From Oreohelix idahoensis (lineage: Eukaryota > Mollusca > Gastropoda > Stylommatophora > Oreohelicidae), in assembly GCA_024509875.1 (NCBI GenBank), contig JAMPIV010022926.1:152501-216500 (forward strand): a stretch of 64,000 nt of DNA, given 5' to 3'. Each line of letters opens with the position of its first letter. The stretch's first letter is position 1. Both the position numbers and the translations under genes were made by a program. Under the pieces are notes generated by a model. It saw only the letters and a program-made list of their open reading frames with translations. It was not told the DNA's origin and did no database searches. This document shows, piece by piece, positions 25,413-40,016 of the stretch.

Positions 25413-27560
25413 ATCACATTTACAGTTAATTTCTTAAACTAATATAGTTCAATTTCACTGTTTTCTTGCTTCCTGATGGAATCTGTCTCTATTTTTGTGC
25501 TTTCCTGAATAGATGAATCTAAATGTTACTTTATGATTCATATGACTGTCAAATGTCTTCTATATACACCACAGGTTTCATCATTACATGGTCTATTCGT
25601 AGGTTGGTTAATTTGATTGTGTTTAAAAATTGAAGAGTAGCCCAACACTGAGCTACTTATCTGAAACAAAGTCCTTCCTAGGCCTCGTACAGCGGTATGA
25701 TTGGATAGAACCCCACCACTGCGGGTCCTCCACTCGTCAAGATGACACAGTTAATACTGGCAAAAGCTCTGACAAACTTGAGCATCTAATTGCTGACTTG
25801 GTCACAAGAGATTGTGTATGACACTCAGTGCAGGATATAACATGAAACAATATATACAACCTATGTAGTATCGCTCATTGTCTCCTTAGCCAGACAGGAG
25901 GTAATATGAGACAGTTCAGACAAGCTGTGATTAATTACAAGAGACATAGTAAGTCATGAATAACACGATTCGTTCAAGTGCTAGCACAATAGTTCAGTAT
26001 TTCACTTGTTACAGTTCTGTCCATGATTTGCTTCAATAAAATCATATAGGCCTTATGGTAATCATTGTGTCATTTATCAAATAATACAGAAAATCAATCT
26101 GTTATAGTCATTCCTTCCTCCAGTTTGGATTGTCCTTTCCAGCAAGCACAATATCTTTAAACGCTTTCCACAACCAACTTTCTCAATCCATTCGTTCTAC
26201 TTAATTATTACACAATTAAACTAAACCTACACACTTCAGGTTTTCCTCAAGAAATAACACAATGATTCTACACCTGCCAATATTTCTTTAACACACATTG
26301 ATAATATATTTACATATATATTTAATTAACATCTCGCTTACCCTCAATCACAGACAGGCTTTTAATGGTTACACAGTCTGCTCACACTTCTGCAGATGGC
26401 AACGGAGTTGATATAACTGCTTGTGCTCTGTGTCTGTAGTTTTAATTAGGCGGCGAGTGTGTCTGTGTCATGCGTTCTCTCCCCTTTTATAATGGCCTTG
26501 CAGATTTACGAGGTGACAACTGGACCAAGGTACGTTTGCATGCATCCAAAATCGTGTAGGAAAGGCAAAATGTGCTTATATAGTAAATCCAAAATTATTC
26601 TGGAATCCTTATTTCTGCACCGATTTCCTCCATCTTAGGCTTATTTTACTCTTATAAATGAGCTCTATCACTATGGATATCCATTTTACCCTATAGTTTA
26701 TCCGACTATTCACTGGAGCAGCCGAAACATGGAAAAACACAACATGGTTCATGTTCCACTGTCTTCTATTCATAATAACTTCGGCTCTACAACACATCCA
26801 GTTAATCTATTGCTATCTGCCTAAAACTAATGATCCCTATTATCGAATTGGGTCCTTCTTTATCTAGGTATTCCATGATTAGTTGCACACTGCCTTCCGA
26901 AATATCCTTAACATCTACACTTTCGTTTCCTCCATGTCTAGCGATCTTCCGGCACTATTTATACCAAGCTGGCTTTTCATTGGTTAGTTACATTTACGGG
27001 GTTTGTACGGTGATAATTTTTGAATGATGCCGAGATATGAATCCAACTTCATTACTGGAGGTTGTCTCCCTGGTGTATTGTGATAAAGGAAAGTTGCATA
27101 AGCTATTGCGACACTCTGGCGGTCATTTGAACGATCAGAGGTCGCGATTCTAGATGCGCTTGGACACATGAAAGGCGAAGGTCGCTTCTGCTGTGTGTCC
27201 GGCTTCTTTCGGAATCAAAGAGTCAGGGAACTCTGCCGCTATCCACAAGAAAGGATTAATAAAAAAAACCTTTTGCTTGGTGCCAATTAACACATGCAAT
27301 TTAGTCTGTCCAACGTAAGAGTGACATGGCTAAATCCAGAAATAAAGCTGTAGGAGCTATTACAGAGAAAAAATGGGAGGAGACAAAATAGAGAATAAGA
27401 CAAAGGCGGACCACTCAGCTAAAAGTGACAGCGATTCGCATTCAATTTACGACAAGTAGGAATAAACCGCTTGGTTCGTGAGGCTAAGGGACTGGGTTCG
27501 AGACCTGGTCGCGTCATGTTCCATATTTACCCATATGTAAAAATACGTTTTATACTTGGC
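25413..27560. other. Unassigned sequence
   Basis: No ORF with recognisable motifs. Short frames (25630-25821, 26830-27027) show nothing familiar. At 27465-27515 a tRNA-like B-box (GGGTTCGAGACC) suggests the remnant of a tRNA-derived SINE, but the rest does not fold convincingly as a tRNA. Confidence 0.35.
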
Positions 27561-27584
27561 TCTTGAATTAGGGGATGTTAAGGC

Positions 27585-27960
27585 AAGCTACAGACTTTCA
27601 TAAATCGGTGCTTGCGTGGAATTGAAAGGTTGAAGTGGTATGACAAGATTACTATTGTGGAACTGAAAGATGGAAGTGGTATGACAAGATTACTAACATG
27701 GAACTGATGCCAGTGGACAAAAAGATGAAGACGCTGGAGATGGATAGGACACACATTACGAAAACTCGTTGATAGCATAATCAGGCAGTCCTCGTTCTAG
27801 AATCCTTAGGACAAGAGAGGTAGAGAGAGACCAAGGAACACATGGAGACGAGAACTTTAGACAGACATGAAGTGATTAAAGGAAGATATGGGAAGATCAT
27901 GGGAGCTGATCTCGGATATCCTCGGACAGAGAATCACGGAACACAACCAGAAATAAATCA
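27585..27960 (+). pseudogene. LINE RT carboxy-terminal fragment
   Basis: Plus-strand reading gives LQTFINRCLRGIE, LKWYDKIT, then RRWRWIGHTLRKLVDSIIRQ and KRGRERPRNTWRREL, the conserved C-terminal end of the same LINE type as at 31747-36287. A local duplication of about 37 bp (AGTGGTATGACAAGATTACTA twice, one mismatch apart) and several stops are present. Confidence 0.75.
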
Positions 27961-28165
27961 ATGAGAATCACAGAACACAAACCAGAAATAAATCAATGAG
28001 AATCTAAGGGCACAAACAAAGAACAAAATGAATGAGAATCTAAGGGCACAAACAAAGAACAAGAAATAAATGAAACGAATTTCTAAACATAACCCAAAGA
28101 AAAAGAAATACATGAAAGAGAATAAGTACACAAACAAAAGAACAAGAAATGAATTAAATATTATC
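27928..28165 (+). repeat. Degenerate tandem repeat after a LINE fragment
   Basis: Six or so imperfect copies of a roughly 34-37-bp unit containing GAATCTAAGGGCACAAACAA and AGAACAAGAAATAAATGA-type sequence. It directly continues the LINE 3' end. Confidence 0.7.
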
Positions 28166-28394
28166 TCTGGACACTAACCACAGAACAGGTGGCACAGTAC
28201 ACGAGGCTTCAGCATGGAATTTGGCGTACTAAAGGTGGGGGAAAGGGAGAGGGGGGGGGGGAGGTGTTGTAAAGGTGTGGTCCGCCCGGGTGCCAGCCAG
28301 TAACGGGGAGCCATTGGACGCAACTACGACACTACTGTACAGTTTGATAATCTACTTGCAAGCGTAGTATATTTTTCTGTGTTTATTTATAGGT

Positions 28395-28938
28395 TTGGGA
28401 TGCCAAAGGAAAGATCTGCCCCTGAAGCCAAATAATTTAAATACACATCTGACTGACTGTATGCCAGTATTCTACAGGGTGCTGAAAGATAACGAGGAAG
28501 GAAACGAAAAGATGACCTCGATAGAAAACAATAAAAACACGGCACAAGACTGCTGTATTTGTCTTAAAGAGGGATATACTGTATATTACAAAAGATGCTG
28601 CCTACATTCAGCAACACCCATCGAGTTTTGTCTATTTATAGCTATTGTTACCGAAGTATCCGAAAGTACGAACATACCTGCAGCAAAATTGCTTTATTTG
28701 TGACCAGATAATCCTTGTATCTCGGCGTCTGTCTATAAACGCAGGACAACTATCATTATTTGAGAATCAAACACGTGGTTCGCATTTATCCCACAATCAA
28801 GACCATTCGGCTAAATTGCGTTCGGCACTTCAGACGATCTTTTTAAAGACAGGGGCGAAACAAATGATGGGATATGCGAAAGTCCCCTCCGATAGTCGAT
28901 TGAACATGTCGCGAGTGCTGTGCCAGAGAACAATTTAA
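28395..28938 (+). CDS. Two overlapping unrecognised frames, Cys-containing
   Basis: Frames 28395-28703 and 28645-28938 overlap and might be one gene broken near 28650-28690. The first has DCCICLKEGYTVYYKRCC, the second has CFICDQ and a hydrophilic tail. The first frame follows a splice-acceptor-like TTTATTTATAG at 28382-28392. I do not recognise the family. The Cys spacing might bind zinc, but this is speculative. Chance frames are quite possible. Confidence 0.25.
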
Positions 28939-28939
28939 A

Positions 28940-29780
28940 GTGACAAGGAAAGAAACCTACCAGAAGTGTCGAAATGAAATTATTTTTGTATAGACACCAA
29001 TTTACCTTACTGGAGGTGTTAAATTAATGCAATCGAAAGTGAAAAATTGAAGTGACGAATAGAGTGCATGGGAGATACGTTAGGTGCATCAGCTGCTAAC
29101 AGAAAGAAACAGTTTGCAAGAAGTGTAAAAGAGAACGGTGTAATTTCATATAGCAAGATCATTAGCTACATACAGCTCTTCCCGTCGATAAAGACCTAAT
29201 TAAACGAACAGAGAGAAAAAAAGATGAAGAACAAGCAGAAGGGTGATAAGAGGTCGCAGAGAAGGTGAGATCAGCTTGGAAGGCACGAGTCTCTGACACA
29301 GCAGGCAAGAAATCAATGACTAATGACAGGCAGAATTCTGGAACACTCGGGCTGGGCTTCTTGTACGGTGAACATATTAGACAGGAATGCGGAAGATGTT
29401 CCGGAACTTTTCCAAGAGGGAGCTCTTCAATGCAAGCACCGTTTTTGTGAGGAGGGGAGTGAACATCTTTAAAAGAGAGGAAGGGAAAAAGGCGTATTTA
29501 AAAAGAAAAAAATTAGTTTCGAGGATATGAGAATGAATGACAGTCTGGGCGTGGCAAAAGCAGCTTTCTCTGATGGAGGGAGTAGAAACGCGAGGAAGGA
29601 AAATATATATAGAAACGCTTACTCAAAAGACTTGTACGAAAGATTTTCACTGATTGATTGAGACAGCGTTCTCGGAAAAATAAAACAAATACAGTAAGTT
29701 ATGAAATATTTAGAATGAATGATAAGGGGAAAAGTTGTCAGGAAAAAGGGAATAAAAAACAACAGTTTTCTGAATAATAA
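28940..29780. other. Unassigned purine-rich sequence
   Basis: AG-rich, with short frames only. I see no motif. Confidence 0.35.
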
Positions 29781-29788
29781 AACATATA

Positions 29789-29900
29789 AAACTGGCGATG
29801 GATAGGACACACACTGGGGAAACCTGTTGATAGCATTACAAGGCAGTCCTTGATCTGAAACCATCATGGTAAGAGATATACAGGGAGATTAAAACACATG
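29789..29900 (+). pseudogene. Short LINE RT carboxy-terminal fragment
   Basis: Encodes WRWIGHTLGKPVDSITRQSL followed by a degraded GRPKNTW-type stretch, the same family as 27585-27960. It ends against a (GAAC)n tract at 29898-29917. Confidence 0.65.
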
Positions 29901-29984
29901 GAACGAACGAACGAACTTTATTTTCAAAGGGTTAAGAATTGGGTACGCAAGAGACTGGAGATACACATGAGAATGGTAAACAAG

Positions 29985-30108
29985 ACATGATCCTGAGTGG
30001 ACAGCACAAGACATGAGTGACCCTGAGTGGGCGGTACAAGACATGAGTGACCCTGAGTGGGCGGTACAAGACATGAGTGACCCTGAGTGGGCGGTACAAG
30101 ACATGAGG
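29985..30108 (+). repeat. 30-bp minisatellite
   Basis: Four copies of a 30-bp unit containing ACATGAGTGACCCTGAGTGG, the first diverged. Because the unit is a multiple of three, the minus strand stays open as a repeated LMSCTAHSGS decapeptide. I regard this as a chance frame. Confidence 0.9.
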
Positions 30109-30472
30109 ACTTGGCGTGAATCTGTTGGAGGCTTTTGTTCCTTGGGGAGCTTAATGATAATAAATGAAAGCAAATAAATATGGTTTTAACGTGGCAAATT
30201 TACTTATAAAAGATGGAAAGCTAGAGATATGGAGAAAAAAAAAAGTAACGTACCTTTCACGTTTTTCAATCAAGCGAAGTGGGAAGCTACACTCTCCTCT
30301 AATTTAGCCATATTACAATGTAGACTGGCCAGGTCTGCTGCACCTTGGTTCCTCGGGGAACGCGAACCTCGGTATCCTGCGTTGGTGTAAAGGCGTGTCC
30401 AGCACTTTACTTCTGAGGGAAATATAAACAAACAGAAACTAAAGGAATCTACTGGCTACGGGGATCACACGG

Positions 30473-30475
<3 letters not shown>

Positions 30476-30503
<28 letters not shown>

Positions 30504-30545
30504 GTCAGGGTGATTCGTTAGGGTGATTCGTTAGGGTGATTGAGA
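30476..30545 (+). repeat. (CAA)n tract and 14-bp repeat
   Basis: About nine CAA units at 30476-30502, followed by three copies of AGGGTGATTCGTT(A). Confidence 0.9.
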
Positions 30546-30719
30546 AGTCCCCTCATAATTTAAAAAAAATTATTTTTGTCACTTCTATTTAACTGTTGTA
30601 TATGAACTAAAGTCAACATGAAGATAATTATTACATACAATGCTATATCATATTAACATTACCACCCAGCATAAGATCCTGTTTGTTCGACACATGATTT
30701 CATAGCGTAAGCAATTATG

Positions 30720-31560
30720 ACTGTCTCTTGTTGTGACGAGATGGACGTTAGGTAATAATTAACTGTGACGAGGTGGACGATGTGGACGTTAGGTAATAAC
30801 TAGCTGTGACGAGGGGGACGTTAGGTAATAACTAGCTGTGACGAGGTGGACGTTAGGTAATAACTAGCTGTGACGAGGTGGACGTTAGGCAATAATTAGC
30901 TGTGACGAGGTGGACGTTAGGTAATAACTAACTGTAACGAGGTGGACGTTAGGCAATAACTAGCTGTGACGAGGTGGACGCTAGGTAATAACTAGCTGTG
31001 ACGAGGTGGACGTTAGGTATTAACTAGCTGTGACGAGGTGGACGTTAGGCAATAACTAGCTGTGACGAGGTGGACGTTAGGTAATAACTAGCTGTGACGA
31101 GGTGGACGATAGGTAATAACTAAATGTGACGAGGTGGATGACAGATAATAATTAGTTGTGACGAGGTGGACGTTCGGTAATAACTAGCTGTGACGAGGTG
31201 GACGTTAGGTAATAACTAGCTGTGACGAGGTGGACGATATATAATAACTAGCTGTGACGAGGTGGACGTTAGGTAATAACTAGGTGTGACGAGACTTAGG
31301 TTAAGTAATAACTTGTTGTGACGAGATGGAGGTTAGATAATAACTAGCTATGACGTGATGGACGGTAGGTAATACCTAGCTATGACGGGATGGACGTTAG
31401 GTAGTAACTAGCTGTGAAGAGATGGACGTTAGATAATAACTAGTTGTGACGAGATGGACGTTAGGTAATAACTAGCTGTGACGAGATGGACATTAGATAA
31501 TAACTATCTGTGACGAGATGGCCGTTAGATAATAACTAGTTGTGGCATGGTGGAGGTTGG
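30720..31560 (+). repeat. 32-bp minisatellite, about 26 copies
   Basis: The unit is GTGACGAGGTGGACGTTAGG plus TAATAACTAGCT. Copies are most uniform in the middle and diverge toward the right end (GAGATGG, ATGACGTGATGG). No gene is present. Confidence 0.95.
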
Positions 31561-31765
31561 ATGGAAAATTAGTACTCAGAACTGGAGAATAAAACTGGTG
31601 AACTAGTGGTAGGAATGGCACAAGACAAGTAAGGTAGATAACCGCACAGTTCAGATGCTAGCTGTAGAAGAGAACTGATAGGTAAGTCCACCTTCTCGCT
31701 AGACCTATCTTATGCTCCAGGGGTGCTATATTAGTATGCGATTTCAATCAATCAATCAATACGTT

Positions 31766-32093
31766 TTAGCTCCCCAAGAAGCAAAGGCCTTCAACAAACA
31801 CATGCCAAGTCCTCCTGTCCCGTGCCATCCGCTCAAGTTCTTTCCATGTTTTCCTCATCATTTTCACCTCTGTATCCAGTTCTCTTCTCCATGTGTGTTT
31901 TGGTCTACCTCTGCCTCTCTTTTCCTGTGGATTCCAGAACATGGACTGCCTTGTAATGCTATCAACAGGTTTCCACAATGTGTGTCAAATCCATCGCCAG
32001 CATCTTCTTCTCAACTCTTGCGCCACTGGCACTTGTCTAGTTCTTGTCATCAGTTATACATTTGTGACTTTGTCATACCATTTCAGTCCTTCT
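31766..32093 (-). pseudogene. LINE RT carboxy-terminus (3' part of the split LINE)
   Basis: Minus-strand reading resumes GLKWYDKVTNV after the LTR insertion, then KPVDSITRQSMFWNPQEKRG, GRPKHTWRRELDTEV and RRTWHVFVEGLCFLGS-stop, the conserved end of this LINE type. A stop and a frame change occur near 31980. The (TTGA)n tail follows directly, with almost no 3' UTR. Confidence 0.85.
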
Positions 32094-34678
<2,585 letters not shown>

Positions 34679-35800
34679 CTTCTATTCTACGCAAGCACCC
34701 GTTTATAAAAGTCTGTAGCTTTCTGATTGTTGTTTTTGTTGCTCTCCATGTCCCAGAGCCATACAAAAGGACTGACTTCACATTTGAGTTGAAGATTCTT
34801 ATTTTCGTGTTGGACTTGATTTCTCTTGTTCTCCATATGTTTCCCAATGCAATGAAAGCTCCTCTTGCTTTTTGTATTCTTATTTTGATATCACTGTCTG
34901 TCCTTCCAACTTTGTCTATATTGCTGCCAAGATATGTGTACAATTCTACATCTTTTAGTAATGTTTCTTCAAGTTCAACTTTGTTATCATTTCTTGTCTT
35001 TATTCTCATAATCTTTGTCTTTTCCCTGTGTATTTTCAGGCCCAGTTGTTGTGACCTCTTATTGAGAATTTTCATTTTCTCATGCATCTGATTATGGTTA
35101 TGGGACAGAAGAGCCACGTCATCTGCAAAATCCAGATCATCAAGCTGTTAAGTCAGATTCTCTGGATTTCATTTCTGTTGTGTGATGTCGATGTTTTCAT
35201 AACCCAATCTATTGCTAGTAAGAAAAGAAATGGAGTCATTAAGCATCCCTGTTTCACTCCCGTTCTAATCTTAAACGGTTCTGTAAGTTGTCCTTCATGA
35301 AGAACTCTGCAAGTCATGTCTTCATAGGTCTTCTTTATTAAGTTAATGATCTGCATGGGAACTCCATAATGCCTCATCAATTTCCAAAGTGATTCTCTGT
35401 CTACACTGTCAGATGCCTTTTCATAGTCAACGAATCCGTGTATAGCGGTGAATTCCATTCCAGACTTTGTTCAACAATTATTCCCAATGTGGCTATCTGG
35501 TCTGTACAGGATCTGTTTTGTCGAAAACCTGCTTGTTCATCTCTCAATTGCCTGTCTATGGACTCTATTAATCTCTCGAGGATGATTCTGTTTAATACTT
35601 TTCCTGGCACTGATAGTAGCATTATTCCTCTATAATTTGTGCTCTATTGTAAAGTTCCCTTCTTAAACAACTTGACCAGATAACCTTCCTTCTATTCTGC
35701 TGGTATTTCCTCGCTCTCCCAGGCTTTGCCAAGTAGTTTGTATAATATCTCTGTAGAGGTATCAATATCTGTTTTAATGGCCTCTGCTGGACTGCAATAT
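34679..35800 (-). pseudogene. LINE RT core (sense part of the split LINE)
   Basis: Several frames carry SPAEAIKTDIDTS, LLSVPGKVLNRIILERL, RDEQAGFRQNRSCTDQIATL, FVDYEKASDSVDRESLWKL (first catalytic Asp kept, the usual AFD is ASD), IRTGVKQGCLMTPFLF, LDFADDVALLSHNHNQ (the FADD box, in a frame different from the flanking ones), TYLGSNID and TFINGCLRRI, where the LTR begins. At least three frame changes or stops occur, including at about 35450 and 35150. It encodes a broken non-LTR reverse transcriptase. Confidence 0.85.
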
Positions 35801-35809
35801 GAACCATTA

Positions 35810-36287
35810 GCAAGACAGAAGACAGGAAAAATAAGAAAGCAGATTTAAACAGAAGCAAAACCAGAAGCCCCAAAGCCAAGGCTCATGAAGTGTACATAGA
35901 AGCAAACAAGAAGTAAGAAGAAACATCAAAATATACAAGAGGAAGTATACTGAAGAGATGGCAAGGGAAGTAGGGGAAGCTGCAGCCAAAGGAAATATGA
36001 GGGACCTGTACAACAACACAAAGAAGGAACATGGAAATATAAGCAAGCAAATGGCCTCATAAAAGATAGAATGGAAAACTGCTTAGTAATGTACAAGAAC
36101 AAATGAAGAGATGGACAGAACATTTTGAGGAACTTCTCAATAGACCAGCTCCAACTAACCCTCCAGACATCCAGTCAGCAGAAGACGAGCTACAAATCAG
36201 CTGTGAACGACCAAATAGAGAAGAAATAAAGAAAGCCATAAAGCTGCTGAAAGATGGAAAAGCAGCTGGTCTAGACTGCATTTCATC
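35810..36287 (+). pseudogene. Inverted N-terminal RT segment of the same LINE
   Basis: Plus-strand frames read SKTRSPKAKAHEVYIEANKK, then MKRWTEHFEELLNRPAPTNP and REEIKKAIKLLKDGKAAGLD up to CIS. This is the protein segment that immediately precedes the part starting at 35800 on the other strand. The junction lies at about 35800-35815. Several stops interrupt the upstream part. Confidence 0.8.
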
Positions 36288-36295
36288 CGATTTCA

Positions 36296-37019
36296 GCTTG
36301 CATTTATTCCCTACCACACAACAAAATTAAAACTGGAGAGTTAAGGAATTCAATAACTGCAGTTATAAAGTAATTCAATGCACTTAAATGTATAAAACAA
36401 ATTTGCACCTTTGGCATATAAATATTTCACAAAGGAAAAAAAAACATTTTTTTTAACAAAAACATTGTAATGTCAAGGTTAGTCCTGTTCATCATTTTGT
36501 GGTTTTGATGTCTTGGTTTGTGTTTTCCCTATGAGCAAAACATGACTTGCGTGGCAGGTGGTTGTAGTTGACTTCCTTCGGTCGTTACATCTGGACATTG
36601 AAGACACTATGCTTATGCCAGGTGACAGACAGTTTTGGTCCACTGTTGGCAGTGAACAAATTCCATGGAAAAATTGTGTCACGCTTCTCACCACCAATAT
36701 AAACCTGCAAATGTATGACGAGTGGTTAGTACTTAGGTTTTACATCCAAGCCGCCCCTCCGATGCTGACTATCAACTGGGAAATCAAAATCCTCATTCTG
36801 ACCACACGGTCATGAGGCTGTGGTATGTCAGTCAAACGGGGGTACATCATACAACATTACAATACACTTAAGGTTTTTTACATCAATTAAGACATTTTCA
36901 AAACCTAGTCATGATTATTCCCCTCTGGCTTAGCTTCTGCCAAATTAACAAATCTGTCCCCTCCTATAATACAGAGAGTGCTGAATAAAAGACAAGAACA
37001 AAAAATGAATTCTTTGTGC
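36296..37019. other. Unassigned sequence
   Basis: One frame of 85 codons (36558-36815) has no motif I know. It might be the decayed upstream part of the RNase H-bearing element that follows, but no conserved block supports this. Confidence 0.3.
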
Positions 37020-37029
37020 ATATTACCCA

Positions 37030-37415
37030 AAAGTAAAGCATGAGAATGGAGGTAGAGGCAGCTACTGCGGCTTTAAGGTGGTTGTCTGAAACTTCATTAA
37101 CAAGGGCAGTTATTGTGTCTGACTCACAGTCCATGCTTCGGAAAATCCAAAAATGGATGGCTACGGCGTGAATGGAAAATTTCCATAGAAGCCTCGAATC
37201 TTCAAGAACTGGTGTGGAGCTCCTGTCCTCGTCATGTAGGGGTATGCAACAATGAAAGAGCTGATAGATTAGCTTCAAGAGCACCTATAATAAGTGCATT
37301 GGATAGGGGCAAGGGAGAGATAGGACAATTAATGATCGCCTATTAGAGAAGGACACTGCAATCGATGAGTCATCGAGGCGAACATTGCTGGAGTTTGGCA
37401 TTAGGCGTAAGACTG
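37030..37415 (+). pseudogene. RNase H domain fragment of a LINE (5' piece)
   Basis: Frames on the plus strand read MEVEAATAALRWLSE-type sequence, VSDSQSM-like and KNGWLRREWKISIEASNLQE, then CPRHVGVCNNERADRLASRAPI, the conserved carboxy half of a retroelement RNase H (acidic E, D and final D recognisable). Frame changes break it. It is cut at 37415 by the LTR-B insertion and resumes at 39859. Confidence 0.65.
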
Positions 37416-37749
37416 TGTCTCCCCTTAGCTCTGCAGTAGTGATCCACCAGTGGCCAACACTCAAGAGTATCTAATATGGGTCTTCAAAGGTGTCTACCTT
37501 CGCACAACATTACTCTTGGCAGAGTTGTAGATAGAAGAATAATGGCGCTTCTATCTCAAGGGCGTGTTCACTAGATGTTTTCTGAAGTCAAAAACAATGC
37601 TGCATAGGGCAGAGCACTATTAACTTATATCTGATCCGTCGCCTTTTGGTGAAGAATTAAGAAATGGTTTTAGCCCGATCAAGCCCACAGCTGGTATAAA
37701 TCCAGCGAAATTCCTTTATATAAGTATTTGCTCTATAGATGTGTGTTTA

Positions 37750-37826
<77 letters not shown>

Positions 37827-39858
37827 GAGTCTTGCTCATACGTTTGCTTTCATACGTATAATAACTGAATCAACTATGCTTGTTTTGTTTTAAAATAATA
37901 TGTAACAAATTTAATGATCAATTAGTCTTAACAGGTTAAAATAGCGATGAAATGATGGTGAATTTTAGATGTAAATAAAATTGTCTTCACTGAGACTTGG
38001 TTTGAGGATTTAAAAAAAAAACAACTGTCCTTTTGCTGTTTCCTTAATAAACTTAGCTGGTCTAAGTGAGTCCTGCAGCGATGGTTTCGTCAATTCTTTT
38101 GTGATGAGGGCACTTCTTCACACAATTTGTCCAGTTTAGGCGGTTAGTGATGATTCCCTGCTTTTAACTCACAACAAGTGGCGTCGAACTTTCGTCTTGC
38201 AGCTTCGTACCATGAACAGTCTGATAGCTTCCTTCCACGAACTTTAGACAAAATAAAAAGAACAAATGCCTCTGCTATGTACGTTTGGTTGGAAGATTAA
38301 CAGGCGCATTGTCTCGCTGTGCACCCACCAATGTTAGCCTATCTGAATAATTAAATTCTTAAGTATACACAGCGTAACTCAGATGATTAGAAATCACCAA
38401 TATTCTTCTGGGTATTAAACTGGGAAAATATGGACTTGGACAGCGCGAGGGCAATGGCGTGCCTGAATTACCATTAACAAAGGCACATATATGTAACAAA
38501 ATGATACGATACACTTGATGCACATGGGATGTAATCATCACTCATCACGGCTCCATTCGGAGTCTGGGGTTGCTGCTGTCGCTTTTCTGAGCGGATTAGC
38601 ATAAAACAAACACCAGCGCTTGCTGTGGTGGTTTATGAATATACTATTTTCATATGTTGAGGTTGCCAGCCTCATATATAACTACTTACCAAGGAAAACA
38701 TGTCAGATTCCCATTTGTAAAATAAATGTTTACACTTACCGCAAAGTAACTTTTGGGAACACAATCTCCTGGCACAGTTTAGAGTGGACACAGCAACTTA
38801 GGTTAGATGCTTTCGCATCACTTGGTCTGGGAAATTTTAGTATTCCTCTTATGACGGGTGATCTGATTCCTTAGGTCTCCAGTCTTTGTATTTCAAAATG
38901 CGGGTTTAAGTTTCAAAGTTGCCCAAATACTCTGTCCTGGTCCTTTAAGTTTCGTCTTTGTATTTAAAAAAAGCGGGTTTATTTTTAAGTTTCAAAGTTG
39001 CCCAAATACTTCGATCTGCCACTTATAATTTTGGAATCCTTTGTCCGATCCTTCCCCCTGACTCTGGTGAATTGCTAGCATGACGTGGCGATGTAGTCTG
39101 ATTTGTGACTCCGATTTCGCAGGATTATATTTCCATTTCTCAGTTCAAATCCTAGATTGTACTTCCGACGAATTTGCCAATGAACGTCAAAGTCTATTCC
39201 TGCTCTCAAATTAAGCCAATGGTAAGCTCTTTATAACTAAATGGGTCGGGGTGTTAAATCATAACATCCCCCGCTTGTTTTAAAATATCAAATTTCAAAA
39301 TGTCAACGCGTGACCTCTTTCTAATAAGGCAGTAATACTTCCGATTGCATCTTTATGCAAACTCACAAACAAATCTGTGAACTTATTTCCTGGCTAGATG
39401 TTTCCCAATATATTGTCTCCCCGGACAGATTATCGGTAATATAGATACAACGATGGTCCAGCGGAAATAATTATCTAATTATCACCTGAGTCTTCGCACA
39501 CCCCAGATGGCTTTCTAATTCAGACAGACCGCGAACCCAGGTGGTCACTTGTCTGTTTGTCGCTGGCCCCGGAAATGAGTTACGTCAAAGTCGCTACTTC
39601 TCTTCACGTTTACTGTATGCATCAAAGGTGGCTAGACAACCTAGGTGATAAACGTATTATCCACTGACCTGTCTAATTAACCTCGTCGTACGACGATTCA
39701 CCGGGCGAAACGTAAACAAGTCTGGGAGCGCCTAGGAAAAAAATGTAAGGGCATTAAATATGCCAAATAATAGGACAATGAGTGAGGAAAATGAAGACAA
39801 GAAGTGATACTGCCGGAGAGGACGAACGTTATAAAAAGGGCACAACTGATTCGTCACA
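37416..39858. mobile_element. Solo LTR, LTR-B family, copy 2
   Basis: Starts TGTCTCCCC (a short deletion removes CACGGATTGCC relative to copy 1) and ends TTCGTCACA. The direct repeat GACTG flanks it at 37411-37415 and 39859-39863. It matches copy 1 throughout, for example the 38-bp block from TGAATATACTATTTTCATAT, and has a (TA)n tract at the same internal position (37753-37822). Length is 2443 bp. It lacks the 107-bp tandem duplication of copy 1. Confidence 0.85.
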
Positions 39859-40016
39859 GACTGGCAAGTATGAACGTATGAGAAGAAGCATCCGGCGTAT
39901 ATACAACCAACGCGCAACAGGAACAATTAGCATTCATACCCTTCGACGTTTGCTGAGGGAGACTGAGCACCTATGGCTTTGCTCGGAGTGCAATGATGTC
40001 GATTCTGAACAGCAAT
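39859..40016 (+). pseudogene. RNase H-bearing LINE, 3' piece after the LTR
   Basis: Reads TGKYERMRRSIRRIYNQ, TISIHTLRRLLRET and EHLWLCSECNDVDSEQQ-stop, followed by AATAACAATAACAAAGCCC and a short tail. It plausibly continues the frame broken at 37415 because it lies directly outside the 5-bp target duplication. The WLCSEC stretch may be a small Cys motif at the protein end. Confidence 0.5.

Noticed and set aside
29889..30173. Minus-strand frame with four LMSCTAHSGS repeats
   Set aside because: A 30-bp minisatellite stays open because its unit is a multiple of three. There is no other support.
30720..31560. Possible CRISPR-like array of regular repeats
   Set aside because: Units are directly tandem without unique spacers, and the DNA is eukaryotic.
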